A stretch of DNA of 18,422 nt, taken from NCBI GenBank assembly GCA_002428885.1, contig DIYE01000017.1, forward strand, positions 1 through 18,422, in the 5' to 3' direction. This document shows, piece after piece, positions 14,431 through 18,422 of this stretch. Source of the stretch: Alphaproteobacteria bacterium UBA6062 (lineage in GTDB: Bacteria; Pseudomonadota; Alphaproteobacteria; Sneathiellales; Sneathiellaceae). The position numbers were made by a program, and so were the translations under genes. Each line of letters starts with the position of its first letter. The stretch's first letter is position 1. The notes under the pieces were generated by a model that saw only the letters and a list, made by a program, of their open reading frames with translations, did not search any database and had not been told where the DNA came from.

Positions 14431-14596
14431 GGGGTCTCTGATGCAAGTGAGAAACAGTCTTGAAATCTAAAGAGCCCGACGCGGTGCGACCATTCCCATT
14501 TGGTAACATCGCGACCATTGGCGGATAGCAATATTGTCCAAGAATTGCCGGAAAGGGCGGTTTACTGTCTTTGTAAATGATTGAAGAGAGTATCTT
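14431..14596. promoter_or_regulatory. Divergent intergenic region SulP / DUF2000
   Basis: This 166-bp gap should hold promoters in both directions. Visible are a direct repeat GCGACCATT at 14486-14494 and 14511-14519 (25 bp apart) and the palindrome CAATATTG at 14529-14536. These could be regulator sites, for example for the AraC protein encoded two genes on, since AraC proteins bind direct repeats. No clear -35/-10 pair is visible. Confidence 0.35.
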
Positions 14597-15007
14597 ATGC
14601 AGTTTGAAACAAAGACGGCGATTATCGTCCGGAAAGACCTGGAAACCTGGCAGAAGCTGAATGTTACGGCTTTCCTGATGTCCGGGATTATTGCAGAGCA
14701 TCCAGATATGATCGGAGAGGCCTATCGGGACAGGGACGGCGTTCTATTCAGCGCCCTGTCTCGTCAGCCGGTCATTGTGCTGGCCGCAGATGGGGCAACG
14801 CTTGGCAAAATTCACCGTCGGGCGTTCGACAGAGGCGTTAAAACCGCCGCCTATATTGAAGAGATGTTTTCCACAGGTCATGATGATGCCAACCGGACGG
14901 TTTTTGAATCGTACGGGATTGATGATGCCCGTATTGTCGGGATTGGCCTGAATGCGGACCGTAAAATTGTGGACAAGGTCACCAAGGGTGCCAAAATGCA
15001 TCCCTAG
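14597..15007 (+). CDS. DUF2000 family protein
   Basis: The product is 136 aa, the normal size. It carries the DUF2000 pattern: KTAIIVRKDLETWQKLNVTA, FLMSGIIAEHPDMIGEAYRD, the strand QPVIVLAADG, then a helix-rich C-terminus with GIDDARIVGIGLNADRKIVD. The family has a peptidyl-tRNA hydrolase-like (Pth2) fold but no established function. No signal peptide. The ATG at 14597 follows GAAGAGAG. It lies 21 bp before the AraC gene on the same strand, a pairing I have seen described for this family, so the regulator probably controls it. Confidence 0.88.
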   Translation: MQFETKTAIIVRKDLETWQKLNVTAFLMSGIIAEHPDMIGEAYRDRDGVLFSALSRQPVIVLAADGATLGKIHRRAFDRGVKTAAYIEEMFSTGHDDANRTVFESYGIDDARIVGIGLNADRKIVDKVTKGAKMHP

Positions 15008-15028
15008 GCTTTCTTTTTAGGATGCATC

Positions 15029-15856
15029 ATGACGGCTGAAGACCGGTTCCGGTTTTACAAAAGCGCGGGTGAGGACGGCATAACGCTGCTTAAGGCACGG
15101 ATGAACCGTTTCGCCTATCCGCGTCATGCCCATGAGGAATATTCCTTCGGTGTTACCCTGTCCGGGGACCAGCAGTTTTTCAGCCGCGGATCCTTCTATA
15201 CCAGCCGGCCCGGCAATGTGATCCTGTTCAATCCGGATGATATCCATGACGGTAATGCAGGCGGGGAAGGGGGACTGGATTACCTGATGCTGTATATTCC
15301 GCCAGAGACACTGATCCCTTATCTGAAAAGCAGCGGCTGGGCAGGAGGTGCGGATTTCCGGTTGCGTCTTCTAATGTCGGAGGATCCGTCTATTCACAAC
15401 GCACTCCTGCGCCTTTCCGGGAGCGTGGGAGATGGCAAGGGAAATCCGCTTTATCAGGAGGATTGTCTGTTCGATCTCGCCCTGGCGCTGACAGGGGCGG
15501 AAGGAACCGATATCCGCGCTCGGCCAGATGGGCGACTGGATACCCTTCTCAGCAAAGCCAAAGACTATATCCAATCCAATATCCGCGAAGATATTTCCCT
15601 GGACGCCCTTGGCAGGGAACTGGATATGTCCAAGTTTCATTTTCTGCGCCTGTTCCGCGAACAGGTGGGAACAACGCCTTATCAGTATATCCTGAGTTGC
15701 CGGGTGGAACAGGCACGCAAAGCCCTGCTCGGCCCCCAAACGGTCAGCGACATCGCCTACGAATACGGTTTCGCCGATCTCAGCCACTTCAATCGGCGCT
15801 TCAAAGCCGTATTCGGTGTAACCCCGACCCGCTATCGGAAGAATTTACTGAATTAA
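15029..15856 (+). CDS. AraC-family transcriptional regulator with cupin-like sensor domain
   Basis: The product is 275 aa. The N-terminal half is an AraC-type cupin ligand domain: RFAYPRHAHEEYSFGVTLSG and RPGNVILFNPDDIHDGNAGG. The C-terminal about 95 residues hold the two helix-turn-helix motifs: DISLDALGRELDMSKFHFLR, with the link LFREQVGTTPYQYI, and TVSDIAYEYGFADLSHFNRR, ending in FGVTPTRYR. It is a DNA-binding activator or repressor responding to an unknown small molecule. A good ribosome site (AGGA, 7 nt) precedes the ATG at 15029. It is in an operon with DUF2000 and converges on parE, 32 bp away. Confidence 0.94.
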   Translation: MTAEDRFRFYKSAGEDGITLLKARMNRFAYPRHAHEEYSFGVTLSGDQQFFSRGSFYTSRPGNVILFNPDDIHDGNAGGEGGLDYLMLYIPPETLIPYLKSSGWAGGADFRLRLLMSEDPSIHNALLRLSGSVGDGKGNPLYQEDCLFDLALALTGAEGTDIRARPDGRLDTLLSKAKDYIQSNIREDISLDALGRELDMSKFHFLRLFREQVGTTPYQYILSCRVEQARKALLGPQTVSDIAYEYGFADLSHFNRRFKAVFGVTPTRYRKNLLN

Positions 15857-15888
15857 GCCGTAAACTGACAAAGAGCTTTCAGGGCAGC

Positions 15889-16167
15889 TTATATACTCTG
15901 TCGTTTCAAGATCCGGGTAATTTCGACTGTATCATTTTCTAGGCGGTAATATATCGAATGTGCGCCATAAACACTCCGCCTGTAACCCTCGTAGATATGG
16001 TCAACGGCAGGATATAAGAAGGGGGTTCGAGCGATGATTTCAAAACGCTCAAAAAGATCCTGATAATATTTATCAGCTTGTTTCTCTCCATATCTGAAAA
16101 AGCCGTATTTATATATTTCTTTTAAGTCGTCTTTTGCTTTTTGCTTCAGCTTATAAGTTGCCGTCAT
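15889..16167 (-). CDS. parE: ParE-type toxin (RelE/ParE superfamily)
   Basis: The product is 92 aa, the usual length. ParE toxins inhibit DNA gyrase; RelE relatives cut mRNA. Features: YKLKQKAKDDLKEIYKYGFF, then GEKQADKYYQDLFERFEIIA, PFLYPAVDHIYEGYRRSVYG and HSIYYRLENDTVEITRILKR. The Arg and aromatic residues near the C-terminal strands fit ParE better than RelE, since the catalytic Lys/Arg set of RelE is not obvious. The ATG at 16165-16167 lies inside the end of parD (17-bp overlap) with no ribosome site of its own, so translation is probably coupled to parD. Confidence 0.92.
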   Translation of the reverse strand: MTATYKLKQKAKDDLKEIYKYGFFRYGEKQADKYYQDLFERFEIIARTPFLYPAVDHIYEGYRRSVYGAHSIYYRLENDTVEITRILKRQSI

Positions 16168-16420
16168 GCTGGAGTTCTGCTTTTATTTCGGCAAGAATTT
16201 CTTCAGCGGACTGATCGGTAAAGCCGCTTTTTTCGGATTCAATGAGCTTTGCGCGAATTGCCTTGATTTCTTCGGCACTATCCTGTTCACGCAACTGACG
16301 CTCTCGGATCAAGTCGCGAACAACTTCACTTTCGTTGCCATAATGGCCTTTTTCAATTTGTGCCTTTATCCAGTCATTTTGCTGATCTGTGACGGATATG
16401 CTTTTTTTCACGATCGCCAT
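16151..16420 (-). CDS. parD: ParD-type antitoxin (ribbon-helix-helix)
   Basis: The product is 89 aa. The N-terminal ribbon-helix-helix starts MAIVKKSISVTDQQNDWIKA, followed by GHYGNESEVVRDLIRERQLR, the ParD DNA-binding signature. Residues about 50-89 are acidic and helical and should block the toxin. The frame is open upstream to 16471, but the ATG at 16418-16420 has a ribosome site (GGAA, 6-7 nt away), starts at the conserved position, and lies just after the palindrome. Together with ParE it represses its own promoter, which here carries a perfect palindrome. Confidence 0.93.
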   Translation of the reverse strand: MAIVKKSISVTDQQNDWIKAQIEKGHYGNESEVVRDLIRERQLREQDSAEEIKAIRAKLIESEKSGFTDQSAEEILAEIKAELQHDGNL

Positions 16421-16440
16421 TTTACATTCCAAGATATCAT

Positions 16441-16483
16441 TTATCCTACTCAGTAGGATAATGTATTGCATTCAAATTTTCAA
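16441..16483 (-). promoter_or_regulatory. parDE promoter and operator palindrome
   Basis: A perfect 9-bp inverted repeat TTATCCTAC-TCA-GTAGGATAA covers 16441-16461. On the minus strand TTGAAA (16483-16478) lies 17 bp before TATCCT (16460-16455), a good -35/-10 pair whose -10 sits in the palindrome. Binding by ParD there would block RNA polymerase, as in other autoregulated toxin-antitoxin operons. The start codon is 20 bp past the palindrome. Confidence 0.72.
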
Positions 16484-16497
16484 GGAAGTGAACTGTA

Positions 16498-17055
16498 TCA
16501 GGCTAGTCCTGCGACCGCTTCCAGCGCTTCGGGGGATTGTTCCACGCGGGCAAGGAGGATGGCGCCCTGGATGGCGGCCATGAGTCTGGTGGCTTTCAAG
16601 CGGGCCTGATCTTCTGGAAGATTATCGCGGCGATAGACCCGGATCATAACCTCTTTCCAGCTTTTAAAGGCCTGCTGTCCTACGTTTGTGATAGGGACGG
16701 AGGTCGGTGACATTTCCAGCAAGACTGTTGAAATGGGACAGCCGTCCCGATAGCCTGACAAGCGGATCCACTCGGCCAGCAGGGTGCAGTATCGGTTGAC
16801 GAAGTCGGGGGCGGTGCAGGTTTCCTGTTCCAGTTGCTCCAGTGTCTTGAGAACGGTTTTCCCCGCCGCTGCAACACTGGCGGCCCCCAGTTCTTCCTTT
16901 CCATTGGGAAAGTAATAATAAAGAGAGCCTTTGGGCGCCTTGCTGTTTTTCAGGATTTCAGTGAGGCCCGTCGCTGCAAAACCCTGCCGCCGGAACAGCC
17001 GGATGGCGCTTTGCAGCAGTTTCTGTTTATGGCGAGCCGGAGCGTGAACGGTCAT
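16498..17055 (-). CDS. TetR-family repressor, LmrA/YxaF type
   Basis: The product is 185 aa. The N-terminal helix-turn-helix (about 8-56) reads LLQSAIRLFRRQGFAATGLT, then EILKNSKAPKGSLYYYFPNG and KEELG, the motif typical of LmrA/YxaF-like regulators. The ligand domain contains RDGCPISTVLLEMSPTS, also common in that branch. These repressors release DNA when they bind small hydrophobic compounds (flavonoids in Bacillus). The ATG at 17053-17055 follows AAGCAGAGA. It is divergent from the thioesterase gene, and the gap holds a box matching the remembered LmrA/YxaF consensus, so it probably controls both itself and the thioesterase/dehydrogenase genes. Confidence 0.92.
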   Translation of the reverse strand: MTVHAPARHKQKLLQSAIRLFRRQGFAATGLTEILKNSKAPKGSLYYYFPNGKEELGAASVAAAGKTVLKTLEQLEQETCTAPDFVNRYCTLLAEWIRLSGYRDGCPISTVLLEMSPTSVPITNVGQQAFKSWKEVMIRVYRRDNLPEDQARLKATRLMAAIQGAILLARVEQSPEALEAVAGLA

Positions 17056-17079
17056 TCTCTGCTTGTCTTCGTTGAAAAT

Positions 17080-17113
17080 TTATAATTATAGTGACTGGTC
17101 TATAGAATCATAA
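17080..17113. promoter_or_regulatory. LmrA/YxaF-like box within overlapping divergent promoters
   Basis: ATTATAGTGACTGGTCTA (17085-17102) fits the LmrA/YxaF box consensus as I recall it from Bacillus subtilis (AWTATAtagaNYGgTCTA) at every invariant position, missing only two of the relaxed ones. On the minus strand TTATGA (17113-17108) is 17 bp from a perfect TATAAT (17090-17085) for the tetR gene. On the plus strand TTATAA (17080-17085) is 17 bp from TAGAAT (17103-17108) for the thioesterase. A repressor on the box would cover both. Confidence 0.6.
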
Positions 17114-17135
17114 AAACCAGAAAAGGACAAGCAAT

Positions 17136-17561
17136 ATGAGTATCCCTGAGGGTTTCGAGCCTCATTTCCGTAAAAGCGGTTTTACCAATCCGTGGGAGCC
17201 ACTATATTCCCGGCGTCTGGAGGATCGGTTGCAGATGGGGCTGGTCGCTGATGACGCCCATTGCAACAGCCGGGGCTTTGTCCATGGCGGGTTGATCACG
17301 GCACTTGCAGATAATGCGATGGGCCTGTCCTGTGCCGTTCATCTTGAAGATATTGGCGGCCTTGTGACGGTCAATCTGGTGACGGACTTTGTGTCCAGCG
17401 GACAAAAAGGTGCCTGGCTTCTGTTCAATCCGGAGGTCGTCAAGGTGGGGCGCAGCCTGTGTTTCGCGCAGTGCCTTGTGACCGCCGATGAAAAACCGAT
17501 TGCCCGGACCAGTGCGACCTTTAATGTGATTGCTGCGAAAGACAAGCGCAGGGCCGCCTAG
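17136..17561 (+). CDS. PaaI-like hotdog-fold acyl-CoA thioesterase
   Basis: The product is 141 aa. It has the PaaI/4HBT hotdog fold: CNSRGFVHGGLITALADNAM with the conserved HGG (50-52) at the start of the central helix, then LVTVNLVTDFVSSGQKGAWL and the strand GRSLCFAQCLVTADEKPIAR. Such enzymes hydrolyse acyl-CoA thioesters in the cytoplasm; the chain or aryl preference cannot be read. The ATG at 17136 has a ribosome site (AGGA, 9 nt away). It is divergent from the TetR gene and lies 100 bp before the dehydrogenase. The gap may hold a second promoter, but transcription from the shared operator probably continues into it. Confidence 0.9.
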   Translation: MSIPEGFEPHFRKSGFTNPWEPLYSRRLEDRLQMGLVADDAHCNSRGFVHGGLITALADNAMGLSCAVHLEDIGGLVTVNLVTDFVSSGQKGAWLLFNPEVVKVGRSLCFAQCLVTADEKPIARTSATFNVIAAKDKRRAA

Positions 17562-17661
17562 GGGGGCGATCACAGGATCAATTTTCTGTTTCGCTTTCGG
17601 CCGTCAGATGCTAACTCATCCCCCAACGAATTAAAGGGGCTTAGCCCTGAAAGGGAAGCAT

Positions 17662-18422
17662 ATGACGAGAGACGTAAAATCGGTCGCCGTGCTGGGCGGC
17701 GGTACCATGGGATTGGGGATTGCGGCAGCTTCGGCGGATGCGGGGGCAGATGTCCTGTTGCTGGATGTGACCCGGGAAGCAGCGGAAGCGTCCCTGGAGC
17801 GCATGAAAACCATCCGCCCGCCGGCTTTTGAAAACCCGGCTTCTGCCGAGAAAATCAAGCTGGGCAGCTTTGGGGATGATCTGGCCGAGATAAAGGATTA
17901 TGACTGGATCTGTGAGGCGATTATCGAGGATCTGGCAACCAAGCGGGATCTGTTCGAAAAGCTGGAACCGCTCCGCGGGGACGGTTCCGTGGTCTCTACA
18001 AATACGTCCGGTATTCCGCTTAAGGATATCACAGAAGGGATGCCGGAACGCCTTCGCAAGGACATCGTGGTCACACATTTCTTTAATCCGGTGAAGATCA
18101 TGCGCCTGATGGAGCTGATCCCGGGTGAAGAGACAACCTCCGATGTAACGGATGCGTTGGCTGATTTTTGCGGTAACAAGCTCGGCAAAGGCGTTGTTTA
18201 CGCCAAGGATACGGTGAACTTCATCGGTAACCGCATTGGCTGCTTCTTTATGCTGTCCGGCCTGCACAAATCAGGTGCGGCACTGAAGGCAGGTATGCCC
18301 ATGGAGAAAGTAGACGCTCTCTTGTCCAAACCCGTCGGGTTGCCGCCGACCGGTCTTTATGGCCTCATTGACCTGATTGGTCTCGATATCATGGATCTGG
18401 TGGGCAAGAACCTGGATGTGAA
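17662..18422 (+). CDS. 3-hydroxyacyl-CoA dehydrogenase, N-terminal part
   Basis: The frame runs off the right edge after 253 codons. It starts at an ATG behind AAGGGAAG. The NAD-binding Rossmann motif is VLGGGTMGLGIA (10-21), with the acidic LLLDVT at the end of the second strand. Catalytic landmarks follow: WICEAIIEDLATKRDLF, VSTNTSGI (111-118), and HFFNPVKIMRLMELI with His139. The helical C-terminal dehydrogenase domain begins with DTVNFIGNRIGCFF. It oxidises 3-hydroxyacyl-CoA to 3-ketoacyl-CoA in beta-oxidation. The sequence resembles the large alphaproteobacterial form (about 780 aa) with a C-terminal enoyl-CoA hydratase domain, but that part is outside the window. It follows the thioesterase. 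Confidence 0.95.
   Translation, partial: MTRDVKSVAVLGGGTMGLGIAAASADAGADVLLLDVTREAAEASLERMKTIRPPAFENPASAEKIKLGSFGDDLAEIKDYDWICEAIIEDLATKRDLFEKLEPLRGDGSVVSTNTSGIPLKDITEGMPERLRKDIVVTHFFNPVKIMRLMELIPGEETTSDVTDALADFCGNKLGKGVVYAKDTVNFIGNRIGCFFMLSGLHKSGAALKAGMPMEKVDALLSKPVGLPPTGLYGLIDLIGLDIMDLVGKNLDV

Noticed and set aside
17641..18267. Minus-strand open frame of 208 codons
   Set aside because: Shadow of the 3-hydroxyacyl-CoA dehydrogenase, whose motifs on the plus strand are unmistakable.
1..18422. tRNA or rRNA genes, insertion sequences, prophage or defence island
   Set aside because: I saw no cloverleaf or rRNA sequence, transposase, integrase or phage gene. The two toxin-antitoxin pairs alone do not make a defence island.

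Overview
The window looks like chromosomal DNA of an alphaproteobacterium. Pointers are a GapR/DUF2312 gene next to DUF1244, a GST-queG-methyltransferase cluster, a large-type 3-hydroxyacyl-CoA dehydrogenase that I associate with Rhodospirillales/Sneathiella-like bacteria, and BrnTA and ParDE modules. The genus is inference from remembered protein similarity only. Most genes are moderately GC-rich. The block at about 1190-3590 and the two toxin-antitoxin loci are visibly more AT-rich and may be acquired.

Layout. (1) 1-940, minus strand: the N-terminus of a globin-coupled sensor, running off the left edge, and an unrecognised 211-aa protein. (2) 1149-3612: an NmrA-like NAD(P)-binding protein and an exported SnoaL-like protein on the minus strand, divergent from a LysR regulator, with a good terminator after the NmrA gene. 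(3) 3589-3914: no intact gene, but a possible frameshifted gene remnant. (4) 3915-6222, minus: GST, queG (epoxyqueuosine reductase) and a small methyltransferase, the last two overlapping at ATGA. (5) 6284-7067, minus: a small conserved-looking protein and a DUF1304 membrane protein. (6) 7068-7995: a GC-rich palindromic intergenic block, then a brnT-brnA toxin-antitoxin pair on the plus strand. (7) 8108-12122, plus: an orphan gene, N-formylglutamate amidohydrolase, a YbdK-type carboxylate-amine ligase, DUF1244, GapR, and a secreted thioredoxin-Sel1 protein. (8) 12151-14430, minus: a SulP anion transporter with C-terminal STAS and cyclic-nucleotide-binding domains. (9) 14597-15856, plus: DUF2000 followed by an AraC regulator. 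(10) 15889-16483, minus: parD-parE, with a palindrome over the promoter. (11) 16498-18422: a TetR repressor of LmrA/YxaF type divergent from a PaaI-like thioesterase and the start of a 3-hydroxyacyl-CoA dehydrogenase, with an LmrA/YxaF-like box between them.

How the parts fit. The right end reads as a small acyl-CoA metabolism unit (thioesterase plus beta-oxidation dehydrogenase) probably under the TetR protein. The queG cluster serves tRNA queuosine synthesis, with two companions of unknown substrate. The amidohydrolase-ligase pair suggests chemistry on gamma-glutamyl or N-acyl-glutamate compounds. The two toxin-antitoxin loci are independent small modules. I saw no CRISPR array, tRNA, rRNA, insertion sequence or prophage gene, and no clear new defence or biosynthetic system. 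The best leads are the regulatory box at 17085-17102, the domain fusions at 11376-12122 and 12151-14430, the gene set at 8719-11324, and the intergenic elements near 3619-3822 and 7201-7348.
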